A DNA stretch of 64,000 bases from Ciborinia camelliae (Eukaryota; Ascomycota; Leotiomycetes; Helotiales; Sclerotiniaceae), in NCBI GenBank assembly GCA_025890175.1, contig JANPYM010000021.1, positions 8,274 through 72,273 on the forward strand. The letters are read 5' to 3'. Positions 10,184 to 23,897 of this stretch are shown here, one piece after another; position 1 is the stretch's first letter, and each line of letters starts with the position of its first letter. The notes beneath the pieces were generated by a model, which searched no databases, was not told the origin of the DNA, and saw only the letters and a list, made by a program, of their open reading frames with translations. A program made the translations under genes and the position numbers.

Positions 10184-12822
10184 TCAGATTCGTCCCCATC
10201 CGGCATCAATCCCCCTCACCCATTCTCCGACTTCAAAACCTAGACGTCTCCGTGTCTTTTCATCCATTTTCGCCTTGATTCTTTCCCTCGCACCACCGGA
10301 CTCTTTTTCCCTTTCCCTCTCTGCCCTCTCGCCTCCCCCGCTACCCACCGTACTCACGCTTCCCTTTCTCAACCCCGCGCTCGCATCCCCGGCACTGCCC
10401 AGACTACCTTCCCGCCCCGCCCTCTCAGAAACTAGTATCCTCACCACAATCCCCCTTCCTCCTGCCCCTACACTCCACTCCACCCCCCCACACCTCTCCA
10501 TCTCCTCCCTGCCCACTCCCTTGACAAAAACCGTAAGATCCGCCCCAACGATCCCTCTCCAAAGCGTAGCCATCCACTGCCAATGATCTACCGGCGCATA
10601 ACTATCATTTATTGGTAATTTCATACTGTACGTATCCGACATGGTGAGGGAATAGCCGTGAGGTATGAGGGCAATCGGTGTACGTTTATGCGGAGTGGAT
10701 GATTGCGATGCTTCCGAAGAGTGAGGCGTTGAGGAAGTAGTTGAAGCTTCTCTGCGAGGGGAGGATGGAGGGATCGTTGTGATAAACTTGGTGATTTGAG
10801 AGGAGTTGCGGTGCCACTGGGAGATGGTGGAGAGGTATTCGACGAAGGGATCTGCCAATTCTTTTTCTTTGACATCCTTCATATCCGGTGCCGTCTCATG
10901 TTTATTCTCATCTTTCTCTTTGACCTTTTCTTTTTCCTTCTGGTTGTTCCTTTCCTTTCCTGTTTCTTTCACTGCCGAGACGTCCCGCATCTCAGTATCC
11001 TCATCCCCAACCAAAGCACCCGGTTCCCTAGACTCCTGACCGGGGCTCGACTCAGTAACCCAAGTCCTAACCACACAACTAGCATCCTTGTCCAAATGGC
11101 TCTTGATGAAATCCCCAACCTCCCTAATCAAACCCTTCTCGACCCCCTCGACCGCAATAACCGCACCCCTAATTTCATGCGCCGGACTCGTCGGACCCGG
11201 TGCCGCCAAAGGTGGAGAAATCTTCGAAAGCACAGTCAACTTATTCATATACGGTATCGTCATAACCATAGCTTCAATGCTACGAGCTTGGGATTCCCGA
11301 CTTTCGTGTCGAGTGTCACGATCTGCGGGACGATGGGCAGAGGAGGGAGTAGGAAGTTGGGTTTGGAGAGGAGGCAGACGAAGGGATTCGTCAAATGTGG
11401 GTGTGCGGTTACGGTAAGTGGGTGTCATGCTCTGTTGCAGATGGGTACTGCGCAAAGGAGCTGATTGAGGCGGACCCATTGCGCCTGGCCTTGAAGCCGG
11501 AAGAGGCTGAGGAGGATTCCGGAAAGGACCTGCGGACATTGGGATTTGTTGATTGCGAGAAAAGCCCTGTTGTGGGTTGGAATAAGTCATCGGAGATGCT
11601 TGTGGATAGACTCTCGGATCATTTGTGAAACGTCGACGTTTGAAATCCGGGGAGGGAGATTGCATCTCCACATCTTGATCGTGTTCATGATGGGTATGAA
11701 GGGGTTGGGGGTATTGGTGTCGCCTAACCATTTGCTGGGGAGGTGGACCTATACGTGGAGAGTCTACTCTGCCGCTGCCGGGCATTTGGGCTAGATATCG
11801 TGGTCTCTCAAGCTCGCCGATCTGAGATTGAAACTGGGACTGCTGCGGCTGTTGGGACTGATTATTCGAGCTGAACGCGGGAAGAAGTCTATCGCTACGA
11901 GGAACTGCAGCCCCAAAGGCCGGCGTAAATGGTGTCAACGGTGTACTTGGCGTTGAGATGTAGCGTCCGTTGCATCTCGGACACCGAATAGGATCGTCCG
12001 ATGTTGAAGTTAATGGACGATTACCGACCGTTTTCCCTGCTCTTCGTGGCTGGTAACGATAATTTGGATATTGTCTTTGGTGACGTTGTTTCTCTTCCTA
12101 GATAGCTTAGGGTCAGCGCGATCTAAGATCACGGGCTATTACTATGATATTTACCTCAGCGAGTCTTTTCCATTCCTCTTTTACGCTTGGAGCCTGATCT
12201 CGCCACTGTTCGCCAATAATTTTCGATATTTCGGGATTTGCAAGTCCGGGATGCTGGGCGACGACTTGTGCCTGGTAATGTTGACGGTAAAGGATAAATG
12301 CTACAAAGGGATCATGTCAGCTTCTCGATTCTGTAGTAGAAACAAAGGACCCATCTCAATAAACAAAGATTAGGGTGAACATAGGGTTTCTAGAGCCTTT
12401 CTCAATAACCAATCAGATGATTATTGTCAATCATCATTGCCAAAGAAAGTTTTAGGTCACGCACCGTTTCGAGGTCGTGGTATCTTTGGGTCTGGTTGAC
12501 AAAGGCAGACTTGTTCTGTAACCGCGGTATCAGAAATTGGAGAAGGTCCTCCGGTGCTATTGCTTGTGCTCGCACTATTTAATGCAAGATCTCCGATTCG
12601 CGGTTGGTTTGCACTCTCAGTATCCAGAGATGCCGCTCGTTTTCTCGACAAACGGTCGAAAGTTGGAGGTGAAACTGGAGTTGGAGGCTCTGAATGCTTG
12701 TCTGGGAGAATTGGCCTCAACGAGTTTCTCCTGCTAGAGTCTGTTGAGATGCTAACAGGAGATCGAGGTACCTCCCTACCAACGGTACCGTTGGTTCTGC
12801 GTACTTCTGCAATAATTGACAT
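10184..12822 (-). CDS. HMG-box (SOX/MATA-type) transcription factor
   Basis: Three exons, 12822-12465, 12300-12155 and 12097-10184, with introns of 164 and 57 bp; predicted 805 aa. The HMG box spans about residues 113-185 and crosses both introns: PRPRNAFILYRQHYQAQ, then HPGLANPEISKIIGEQWRD, then EEWKRLAEEEKQRHQRQYP with NYRYQPRR. The RPxNAFILYR opening and YRYQPRR end are typical of fungal MATA/SOX-like HMG boxes, which bind and bend DNA and often control mating or sexual development. A CxxC pair follows (IRCPRCNGRY). The remaining ~590 residues are mostly disordered Gln/Pro/Ser-rich sequence with a conserved-looking patch (MTIPYMNKLTVLSKISPPLA), an acidic/Lys-Glu-rich segment and a Gly/Ser/Glu-rich end. 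Family assignment is strong; which HMG regulator it is cannot be told from here. Confidence 0.9.
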
Positions 12823-13448
12823 GATTTTGGATCAGATGAGATAAAAAAGGTGTTGGGGTGGTTGAGGTAGATATTAAGTGGGAGCTCCAGAGTATAATAG
12901 ACAGAAAGGAAAATAAAGAGGGAAGAATAGAAGGGTTGAATGCCCTTCTTGTTAGTGACAAAATTCTTTGTATGCATTGCCACTGAATAAAGAAAAAGAC
13001 AATTCTATAATATCTCAATTCATCCATAGCCAACATCCGGTTGTGTCATTCTGTCCATTCTAGGCATTATGGCAAGTGTCGGTGTCTTTGTTGTCTCGGG
13101 AAGACTGCACAGCTGCAGTTTCGCAAGCGTTTTCCTTTGTCTTGTATCAACGCCGTTACCAATGTTCACTACCAGCAATTCCCTAGAAAATAAAAAAATA
13201 AATAAAAAAGTAAGAAAATGATTTGGTAACATCGGTAGAGTGAAGTAACCTTTTAGCTTACTAAAATAAATGATTGGAATGTACTTCCATTTGGGAGGAA
13301 TGTATTCCTAATTAGTCTTGAGCTACTACTTAATTTTGCAAACAGAACCCCCTTAAGACGCCAAACCGCCAAACGAAGCGACCCAGGTTTTGGTAAACCC
13401 CTGTCCCGGTGCAACCACGCCATGAACTGCATCAGCCGCTTCCGCTGT
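12823..13448. other. Spacer between HMG-box gene and RVB1
   Basis: Contains the HMG gene promoter and leader and the RVB1 3' flank. No coding sequence I can support. Confidence 0.6.
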
Positions 13449-14936
<1,488 letters not shown>

Positions 14937-15377
14937 ATTTGCGATTTAAATGTGGTACCAAATATTGCGGGTGACCTGTATCAAGTATTTCAATGTATTA
15001 TCAAATACGGCAATTTATCTTCGTATCAAATAATCTAGTGCTGGAAATAAAATAATCGTATTGGTGCAAAATCAGTATATTCTAAAGCATGAAGATGAAG
15101 TTATGCCAACCTGAGAATAATTTCGCGGAAGGCTGCACATGTAAACGCGACAAGAATTAAGCGTGTAGATTTTGATCACGTGAAACGCATAAGGCTGAGA
15201 TCCCTGATACCATCCCTGCATCAAGTTTATGAGGCCATCCGTTAGTGTTGTATGTGGTTGGTAGATTTGGTAATCGGTCAAGCTTGCAGCATACATTTGC
15301 ATTGATCATCAGATCTCGACGAGTGAAAAGTGCATGATTAACAGAATTACTGGTTTGTAGTCTGTGGTATATTTCTT
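14937..15377. other. RVB1 upstream region
   Basis: Promoter side of RVB1. A TCACGTGA palindrome occurs near 15175-15182 (CACGTG core bound by bHLH factors in fungi). No gene seen. Confidence 0.5.
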
Positions 15378-15712
15378 CTAGTGCCATTTGATTGCTCCAA
15401 ACGGTCGATTTTCCAGGTGTATCATCCCTCCCCAGTTTTCATGCCAAAGCCAGCCCCTCTTTTTCATAAACTCCTCAGCTATTTCTGGTGGGATAAGCCG
15501 CAGCTTGGTATCAAGCCGACCCCTGAGCTCATGCAGACGCCCCAGAACAAAAGAGAATCTTATGCAGTGTAAAAGATAAGTCCAATGTGAATGAACATCA
15601 CCTCCAAACGCCCCCCAAAACTTACACAGAAGTATGGTATCCCAAACGCCGTAAAACCCATGCAATAAAACAAACGAAATGCACTATCAATGACAATCAA
15701 GAAACTCTCCAT
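15378..15712 (-). CDS. Possible small membrane protein
   Basis: Tentative two-exon model: 15712-15626 and 15527-15378, joined by a 98-bp intron (GTAAGT...ATGAG), giving 78 aa. Exon 1 encodes a hydrophobic stretch (MESFLIVIDSAFRLFYCMGF...) and exon 2 a protein-like tail (IPPEIAEEFMKKRGWLWHEN...GAIKWH). The first 26 bases overlap the end of the WD40 gene on the same strand in another frame, which is unusual for fungi and lowers confidence. I do not recognise a family. It may instead be part of the WD40 gene's 3' untranslated region. Transcript data would decide. Confidence 0.25.
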
Positions 15713-18700
15713 CTTCGCTAGATCTGTCCGCCGTTGCTGGGCGTTCGACCATCTCGGTAGGAGATTCGACCATTCTACTTGTCCCTATTTGACTTAACCT
15801 CAACTTCTCATCAAACATGGAAACGAGTCTGTCGGAATATTGGTCAAGTAGTCCTGCTAGAACTGTCTCACTGATAGATTTCGACTTTTGGCTTTTATCC
15901 CCTAGCGCTACCGAAGTGAGCCGTAACTCTCGATCTAGTTCCTTTAGGCATCCTTCGTCGACAGTTTCAGTAGATAAGAGCTTCCTCCGGTATGCTCGAA
16001 GGGTTCGACAAGCCTGTTCGGTCGCCATATTTAGTGACCCAAATTCACTCATGCCGCCGCTAGAGGCTTTGGCACGACCGCGTAAATCTACTGACGCTGT
16101 TGAGGGGCGTCTTGGCTCTTTCGTTTGTGGGCTGCTTGGGCTGCGAGATCTGGTCCTGGGAGCGGTTCTACGACCCGAATCGTCTGATGCCGATGCAAAA
16201 TGCTTAGATGGCGCAGCCGGTACTGATGGAATTGATAAGGTTGGATTTTGATTTGTCAAACTGAACTTCGAAGTCTTACGTCGAACTACTCTAGGGGGCG
16301 AAGACCGTCCAGAAGCAGTAGCAATTGGAGATGCTCGCTGAAACTCAGCAAGTTCGGCTTTCGATAAAACTTTCCTTAATGGTGGCCGTGAGGTGGTTGG
16401 CTCCTTTGGTGGTGTTTCATCTCGGGTGCCATCATTTGATTCGGGTTGATTCTGAGCATCTGTGGTGTTGGAAGCAATATCCCAAATCATAATTGTGCCA
16501 TCTAGACCTGTGCTTATCAACATTCTAGATGATGAATCGTTGTTCTCCAAAAGCGCTACGCCTGAAACGGAAGTAGTGTGCCCCCATTCTCGATCTAGGA
16601 AAGATCCAGTACTCCAGTCATAAATACGGACAGACTTATCGGTAGTCGAGACACCAGCGAGAATCGTACTAGGTCTGCCGGAAAGCGTACTAGATGTACC
16701 CATGGCAAGAGAGTCTAAAGCGACAGCGTCTGCTCCATCGTTGTCGGTGGCTCGAAATGAGTTCATCAGACGACCACTAGCTATCTCATAAGTAGCTACC
16801 GTGCGATCCAATAACGACACTACCAGATTGCCCACTTGAGCACCGAGGCAGGGCGTCATTGAGACAGGAGCGGCTTTCAAGGTAATGATGCGCACTGGTA
16901 TAGCAGCCAGCACGTCGCCTTCTGCTGCTTCCCTTTTGACGATCTGCCTGATATGAATTGTTCTATCCATACCGCAAGATATGAGCTTCTCACCATTCTC
17001 GGCGAAAAACAAACCACACACACCAGCAGTATGTTCGTCTAATGTTTGTACTAATTCCCACTTATCTAAGATCCGACGAAATAATTGAATGGTCCGGTCC
17101 CGACTACACGACGCTACCATGGTTGACGTGTCATCCTCATAAATGGCGATATCCTGAATCTCGGTAGAATGAGCACGTGTCTCAAAAGTGCATGCGCCTG
17201 TAGATGGGTCTAGAATTTTCAAAACCCCGAACTTATCTCCGGAAACCAAGAACAAAGCTTCCTTTGATATCCTCACGACCTGGCATAAATTGGCAGCTTC
17301 TTCCTCTATGGACACTTGCTCTATGCCGATTGTAATCGACCCTTTGCTGTTGCCATGCAAGTCCCAGAAAGCAAGGCTGCCATTGACGGACCAGGTTAGA
17401 AACGAGGCGCCCATCTGGTTGTTCTCGGGTAAGAGCTGGACACCCATGACCGCATCACCATGCGCAGGTTGAAGTGTGTTTTGAAACCCATGGTCCGCGT
17501 CATCGTCGTCTTTGCCCCATGTCTCGATCGTATGCCGAGAATCAATCGTAACAAAATTGCCTCCGGCGTATCCCATGGCGCACAAATGACCAGCGTCAAC
17601 TTCATCATTAGATTCGTCTAGCGGAAGGGGCGACAATGGAGGGGTACTTGGAGCTAGAAGGGTGTCTAATGATACCGTTTTGACTTTACCATTCCGACCT
17701 CCTATCCTGACTTGTCGAGTTTGCATGTCAATAGCAACACATGTGACGGGAAAGCCGGTGCTCAAAACTTTCATTAGTTTTTGACCTTCCGTACTGTCTA
17801 ATAGACAAACATCTCCTTTTTCAGAACAGACAATTGCCCTGTGGTCAGACAATGAAGTCACGCATGTGAAGGTTGCATCTACTAGTGGTCCAAGTAAACA
17901 GTTCCGACCAGCAAGGGTTTTGAGTGCTGGTTGAACTGGCAGGGGTAATGGTGTACCGTCAAGTGCGAATTTCTGCTTCGGTGAGGGACATCGGCCATCG
18001 TCGACTCTCCAAACTTTTATATGGCGAGTTCCCACGGTAACTACATTCCCTCCCAGCCACAACATTTGCTTGATGAAGCTGGTACATTTGTTGCTCGAAT
18101 GTAGTTTTGCTATTCCATTCTTTTGATTGATGGACCAAACATGAAGGAATCCATCATTAATATTACCTAAGCTGGCTAGATATTTACCATCTGGACTGAA
18201 AGCTATAGCGGTTACACCATTGGTATGCTCGGTGAGAATGGCGAGAGGGGTGTCTGAAGAATTATCCTGCAAAGAGAATATGAGAACTCTAGGTGCGTAT
18301 CCCGTCTATCTCTTTATCAGCTAATATATACATCTCTGTACAGACCTGCTTACCTCGCCCACAGCCAAAAACCGACCATCTGAACTCATAGATACACATG
18401 TAGCCGCTTTTATTCTCTCCCTGCTCGACCATGTCCTTGATGGAGAGTCACCTGATTCTAAACTCGTATATGCGAGGGATGGTGCATACGGAATTGCAGC
18501 ATCTCGAAATCCTTTTCCATTTCTGCCATCATTGGCATTGTTGGCAGGCGTTAAGGGTCCACCTAAACCTGCACCTGCATTGGCGGCAACTGCTGTTGGA
18601 GAAGCCCGGAAGAAGCGTTGAGAGTGCTTCCCCTCATCATCAATATCAACAACCACTACTGCGGCTCCAGCTGTATATGCAAATGTCCGAGAGACAGAGA

Positions 18701-18887
18701 GGCAATCGAAACATGGTGGAGAAGATACTGTAGTTCCAATAATTTTCTTCAACGATAATCCCAACTCGCTGGGGTTCCGGTTCTTATTTGAGGGCCGCGG
18801 GGTTCGTGGAAATGGAGAAGGACTAGATTTCAAACCGAGACTTGTGTTCGCAGCGAAGGTCCTTGGATTGAGGGGTGTTGAAGCCAT
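15687..18887 (-). CDS. WD40 protein of MABP1/WDR62 type
   Basis: Two exons, 18887-18354 and 18305-15687, with a 48-bp intron; 1050 aa. The intron was placed so that FLAVGE continues into TGYAPRVLIFSLQDNSSD, a conserved stretch. Two WD40 propellers cover roughly residues 60-620: repeats such as LTEHTNGVTAIAFSPDGKYL, LHVWS, TRHIKVWRV, and later EHTAGVCGLFFAENGEKLIS and GHTTSVSGVALLENN. After that come ~230 disordered Ser/Pro/Arg-rich residues, then a helical end (ACRTLRAYRRKLLSTETVDE) that could form a coiled coil. This architecture matches the MABP1/WDR62 group, which in animals scaffolds MAP kinases or spindle-pole factors; the fungal role is not established, so that function is only a suggestion. 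Confident on WD40, moderate on the subgroup. Confidence 0.85.
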
Positions 18888-20172
18888 TATCGATTATCCA
18901 TGAAACAATGGGACGAATCAAAATGCAGTGGTCGAAGCTCTTCGACTATTATCTGCAGATGTTGATTGGTGCTTAGGTATATTATTTATCATTCAGAAAA
19001 AGGGTTGGATTTCGTGCGTTTCGAAAGAAAAATTGTGTATAATGTATATACTGTATGTATGTGTGTATGTATGTATGTATGTATGTATGTATGTATAATG
19101 ACGGGAACATGAGAAAATCAAAAACTATAAAACTATAATAATGTTAGCTTGTCTAATTTTCCTATCGTGACTTTTCTTTGCCTACTCGAGTAGGTACCTA
19201 CTCACCGATTAGATATGGAGATGGAGAAGAACAGTGGGAAGGGAAGAAAGTAAAAAAAAAACAGGAAAGAAAAAAAAAAGGCATGAGAGGGTCTCTCTCA
19301 AACGTCGGTGACTTGGTACAGTACGTACCGGTGACGATGAGATGGGATGAGTGGTGAGAAAAGCAGGATACGGTATCAAAAAAATAAAAGTGGCAGACAA
19401 CAAATCACCTTTCTTCTGTCTCTATCTCTTGCCCTATCCTATCGTGACATGCATCACATTCAAATGCAAAGAATCTTTTTGCTGGGGATCAATGATTCAA
19501 CTTTCAAGTCACCAGTAGCCAAGTCACCAGTAGCCAGTAGCCGTAGCCGTCCCAGGACAAGTACCCGTGGGATCTTCAATATACAGTACCGGTATGGGTA
19601 AGTTGTAACGGTGTCGATGTCGATGATGATGCCCGGGGCACTGAGATTCAATGTTCGATTTAATTAAAAGAAGAAGAGAAAGGTCTGTGTCGAAACCCTT
19701 GCCCTTGTTTACAAGGGGTTGAGGGGACTTCGGAGGGAGGGCATGTTGGGCATGTTAATCAGGGGAAGGCTCGGGAATGTATCTCTACTCCACAACCAAG
19801 CCAATTGGAAGTTTTCCAGAATATTTATTGGATGATTTTAAGTTTAATTGCCAACAATCAATTTACCAGATCTGGACTCTGGAGGTTTTTAATGTTGGAA
19901 AAAGGGAAATTTGGGAATTTGGAAATAAGTTACATCCAGTTGTTCTACATACCTACTCCGTACATTGATAGTGTTTCCCAAAGACACTCTTAACTCAAAC
20001 ACTCAATCTTTAAGATTGGGTAACGCCAGCCCACATATGCCGAATACAATATCAATTCGACGGCAGCAAGGTCAATTAAAAAAATTGTCGATCGATATAT
20101 GATCCAGTTCCAGCACATGGGTATGTTCATAGTCTTACATTAACATTATACAGATCCGAGGACAATTCAAGC
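18888..20172. other. Spacer with simple repeats
   Basis: WD40 promoter on the left and RRG9 3' flank on the right. Contains a (TATG)n run (19052-19097), A-rich runs and a short repeated AGTCACCAGTAGCC motif near 19505-19540. No gene supported. Confidence 0.6.
19052..19097. repeat. (TATG)n microsatellite
   Basis: Tetranucleotide run TGTA/TATG of about eleven units just upstream of the WD40 gene. Confidence 0.85.
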
Positions 20173-21264
20173 TCAAAATATCCTATCCTCCATCTCATCA
20201 TCGAGATTAACAGTCTCTGGCATCCGAGAGTTGGAATCCCCAGGTCGACTAGTCGTAAGAACAGGAGTTGCTCTCTTTTTCCACTCCGGTTTGCCCCTAC
20301 CTATACCCTCCTCTCGCCATTTCTTGGGGGGTTTCAGTCCCAGTTCGGCATATCTATTCCATACGTTCTTTCCTCTTTGGAACCATCTTCTCTCGCGGTC
20401 GGACTCTTCTTCTGGAGACGGTACCCATTTAGTTCTCAAAATTCTTCGGATCGCTTCGGCAGATATCTGGAAATGATTCGCCAGTGCAGACGTGGAATAT
20501 TGCTCTGGGTATTGAGCGTGCAATGCTCTAATCCCCGCCTGTGCTTCTGGCGACAATTTCTTCATCGGCTTCCATCCTTCAGGGAACTTTTCCTTCAGTG
20601 CGAGTTTCTGCTCCATCCAAGTTTCACGCCTTGGCGGTCTCCAATCATCATTCACCACCTTTTTCTTTGGTGTGCTGGCTTGTGGGGAATATGATGTTGC
20701 GTTGTCGATTTTAACGCTTCTAAACCTAGTCTTTTCTTCCTCTGTATTCCACCTTGGCTTCTTCATCGGCTTTGAAAATATGTCTATCGGCTCCCGCTGA
20801 ACCCACAACTCTTCCCTTGTCTTCATCGGCTCAATCGATTCCATTGATTTCTCTGATTCCCATGGTTCTCTTGGTCCCTTTGATTTCCTTGACTTCAACT
20901 TTGCAAACTCGGATTTTGTCTCCGCTGCAAGCGCATCTATTGCCTCAGGTGTAATTTCCATGAATAGGTCATCCATATCTTCAATCTCGTCTTGTGTAGT
21001 ATTTAGGGACACGTCCACCGCAGAGGGCGTTTCTTCCTGATTTTCGATAGGCGCATCTTCATTAATATTTACAAATTGAGACGAATATGCAGACGAATAT
21101 GCTCTCGAGTACGAAGGATGTAGAAATGGGATTGAGGGAGCATTGAAGCTTCGAAAATTGGTTCTTTGCGGTCGGAAAATAGAGGGGCTTGATGCAGCTA
21201 GATCAACTTCCGCTACATTTCGAAGAAATAATCGAAGGGTTCTTGTCGTGCAAGAACAAGACAT
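20173..21264 (-). CDS. RRG9: Mitochondrial Rrg9/neugrin-like protein
   Basis: Single exon, 363 aa. The N-terminus is basic and Ser/Arg-rich without acids (MSCSCTTRTLRLFLRNV), a likely mitochondrial presequence. The family core lies near residues 225-305: GWKPMKKLSPEAQAGIRALH, YPEQYSTSALANHFQISAEA, IRRILRTKWVPSPEEESDRE, RRWFQRG. This helix-turn-helix-like block is the signature of Rrg9 (required for respiratory growth 9) and the related animal neugrin. In yeast Rrg9 is needed to maintain the mitochondrial genome; neugrin supports mitochondrial 16S rRNA metabolism. The acidic linker at residues 70-110 is ordinary for fungal members. It is divergently arranged with the MpaB-like gene across an ~800-bp spacer. 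Confidence is high from the core motif. Confidence 0.93.
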   Translation of the reverse strand: MSCSCTTRTLRLFLRNVAEVDLAASSPSIFRPQRTNFRSFNAPSIPFLHPSYSRAYSSAYSSQFVNINEDAPIENQEETPSAVDVSLNTTQDEIEDMDDLFMEITPEAIDALAAETKSEFAKLKSRKSKGPREPWESEKSMESIEPMKTREELWVQREPIDIFSKPMKKPRWNTEEEKTRFRSVKIDNATSYSPQASTPKKKVVNDDWRPPRRETWMEQKLALKEKFPEGWKPMKKLSPEAQAGIRALHAQYPEQYSTSALANHFQISAEAIRRILRTKWVPSPEEESDRERRWFQRGKNVWNRYAELGLKPPKKWREEGIGRGKPEWKKRATPVLTTSRPGDSNSRMPETVNLDDEMEDRIF

Positions 21265-22070
21265 GGCTATTCATATTCTTCGATCAAAATAGAATATGTT
21301 CATGGGCATTCGGAAACATTTGAGGGGATTTGATTGAAAAAGAAAATCTTCGCCTAGCAAGTTGACAGGGGTTCTTATCGGTCTCAACCTACCTAGGATA
21401 TGGATGCTTATCGTGATGCAGCAACATTGATGAGGTCAGCCATCATCTTCCTGTCAACTCACGTGATCATATCCCTTCACTTCTGAGAATTAACTGATGT
21501 GTTGATATCACCTAAAAGTGGTGATACGGGTTCATGAGCCACGTATATTATATGCAACATGTATAGTATGTTATGGATGCTACCAGGAGCTGATATGCAC
21601 GTGGAATGTCTAGCGCAGTCACGTGCCATATTCACTGGATCGCAACATGATGATTGATGATTTACCTTACGTCATGTGCTCGTTATTCATAACCTGAACT
21701 TCAATACCTACTAGGTACGTAGTATTTACCATACCGATATACTGAATATAATAGTCGTATTATAATTCGTCACCCCTATTTCGTCTAATATTATATCCCA
21801 TCTGGCCTTCTGCTTTTTAGAGTCCGCTACCTTGAAGTCTCAAACGCACAAATAGCGTACTTGCTAGACTAATAAATAGGTATGATGTCGAACTCTATGC
21901 GTAGGTGAATTAGCTGGATGCTTCTTTAGATCGAATTCACCAGTTTCGCCTCCTGCAAAGCCAACGGACTTTTCTACTTCTCCTCCATAAGTGTAATCTG
22001 AATAATCTTGCTTTGTTTCTTTTCGTTCAACACTTTTCTAGTCTTTCTTCCTTCGAGTATCATCAGTCCG
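21265..22070. other. Divergent promoter region, RRG9 / MpaB-like
   Basis: About 800 bp between two diverging genes. It holds three CACGTG motifs, annotated separately, and an AT-rich part next to the MpaB-like gene. No coding sequence seen. Confidence 0.7.
21459..21625. promoter_or_regulatory. Cluster of three CACGTG (E-box) sites
   Basis: CACGTG occurs at 21460-21465 (within the palindrome TCACGTGA), 21598-21603 and 21620-21625. In ascomycetes this core is bound by bHLH factors such as Cbf1 and Pho4-like proteins. Three copies in 167 bp of AT-rich sequence are more than expected by chance. That either neighbour is controlled by them is inference. Confidence 0.5.
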
Positions 22071-23897
22071 ATGGCTTGGCCAAATCCTTTTCGTCGAAAT
22101 GATGAAAATACTCGCCATGTATGGGGGTACACTTTTCAATGGACCCCTGAGCATCTCACAGAAGAGCAAATGCATCCTATGAAGTTTTCATATGACGTTC
22201 TCGCTGAAGAATGCTTAGATCGTCTAGATAAAATATCGCCACCTACCTCAGGTGAATTGCCACGAAATCGTAGTAGATTTCCCAATGACAAGAAAGGCGA
22301 GGAAAATCCCAAGAGAGATTTATATGCCTTGTTAAGGGATCATTCTTCGGAGGATGAAAAGCTAGGAGAGCTATGGAAAGAAGTCAATACAATCCCGGAT
22401 TGGGTTGTGAGTGGTCTAGGGTCCTTAATTATGGTGAATTTACTCAAATAATGCTTAGGACTGGAATCAAATTGGAAGAGGTCAAGAAGTGTTTTACAGA
22501 TATGGAGGTGCTGCGTTGACAGGAGTATTTCATCTACTATCCACAATGTTATGCAGATACTGATCCGAGATTAAACAGCTCGCATTTCAATCATTGCTTG
22601 GTGGAATGGGTGCGGCTAGAGTTACAGAGGTTCTAGCTAGGACTGGTGGCTTTTCTACAAAGGTAAGCCAGCTCCAGCATCACGAACAATACCATACTGC
22701 TCCAACTTTAATATATTCTGTTGGGAAGGTTCTCTGTTGGCAAAGAGCTGTCCCGCAGAGTGGATTTACCCATATCTCTAAGTCTCTGTTCTCTCACATG
22801 ACGAATATCCTCTATTTTTACCCCATAGTCATCTGACCAAGCAAGCGATAGGTAGCCAGAAGAAGAATGTTCAAAACAACTCAACTCATCCTTCAAGTAA
22901 CCCAATCAATCGAGGCCATCAAACCCGGCGGCACCGGTCATATCTCCTCCATAAAAGTTCGCCTCCTCCACGCCGCCGTCCGCCGGCGCATTCTCGCCCT
23001 CGCCAAAGAAAAGCCCTCATACTATTCTATTGAAGACTATGGTATTCCTATTAATGACCTCGACAGTATAGCAACCATCGGCACTTTCTCCGCAACCCTC
23101 ATCTGGCTCGCCTTCCCCCGCCAAGGCATTTTCCTCCGTGCCCAAGAAATAACAGACTACATCGCCCTCTGGCGTCTCATAGCCCACTACCTCGGGACCC
23201 CGACCTGCTATTTCTCCTCCCCCGCCTCGGCAAAATCAATCATGGAATCCATTCTCCTCTCGGAAATAAACCCCTCGCCTCCCTCCAAAATGCTCGCCAA
23301 CAACATCATCCTCTCACTCCAAGGCCAGGCGCCCACCTACGCCTCTCGTGATTTCTTAGAAGCTAATGCCAGGTGGTTGAATGGTAATGGACTCTGCGAT
23401 GCGCTGGGGCTTGGGAGGCCTTCGTTTTATTACTGGGCGCTGGCGGCTGGTCAATGTGTGGTTTTTATGACGGTTAGCTATTTTTATCGGAGTATTGGGT
23501 ATTTGGATCGGAAACAAATTGCTGTGAGTTCTGGTTTTTATTATTCCTTCCTTCCCCCTCCCATCCTCACCACACACAGACACTCCGGCGCCTGGTCCCC
23601 CTCCCCCTCCTAATCCACAACGACCCCACCTCCGGTCTCGCCCACGACCCAGATTTCGCTCTCCAATACATCCCCAAGCATATGACGAAAACCCAATTGG
23701 GAGAATATGTATATGTAGTAGATAAGGGGGAGACGAAGCAGGAGAAGGAGAAGGAGAATGGGATCGAGAAGAGGAATTTACGAGCGCTGGTGTGGGCGGC
23801 TGTGGGCTTGGGAATTGCGGTCGGCGGGGTGTGGAAAGGGGTAATGCTGGTGTGGATGTGCATGTGCATGTGCATGTGGAAGGGGTGTGAGATATGA
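22071..23897 (+). CDS. MpaB/Lcp-type oxygenase-like (DUF2236) protein
   Basis: Five exons: 22071-22406, 22459-22524, 22579-22662, 22852-23523 and 23580-23897; 491 aa. The start is the ATG of MAWPNPFRRN. The exon joins recreate a family-typical run: IPDWV-DWNQIGRGQEVFYRYGG, LLGGMGAARVTEVLARTGGF, STKVARRRMFKTTQ, then IKPGGTGHISSIKVRLLHAA, DYGIPINDLDSIATIGTFSA and TDYIALWRLIAHYLGTP. This is the MpaB/rubber-oxygenase catalytic domain (PF09995, formerly DUF2236), a heme-type oxygenase fold; the namesake MpaB cleaves a prenyl chain in mycophenolic acid synthesis. Candidate heme-ligand His residues (GTGH, RLLH) are present. The C-terminal ~40 residues are hydrophobic and fit a membrane anchor ending in a Met-Cys repeat. 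No biosynthetic cluster surrounds it, so the substrate is unknown. Confidence 0.88.

Noticed and set aside
10140..11464. Several plus-strand frames of 63-222 codons
   Set aside because: They are antisense shadows of the HMG-box gene, whose HMG motif and intron structure fix the coding strand.
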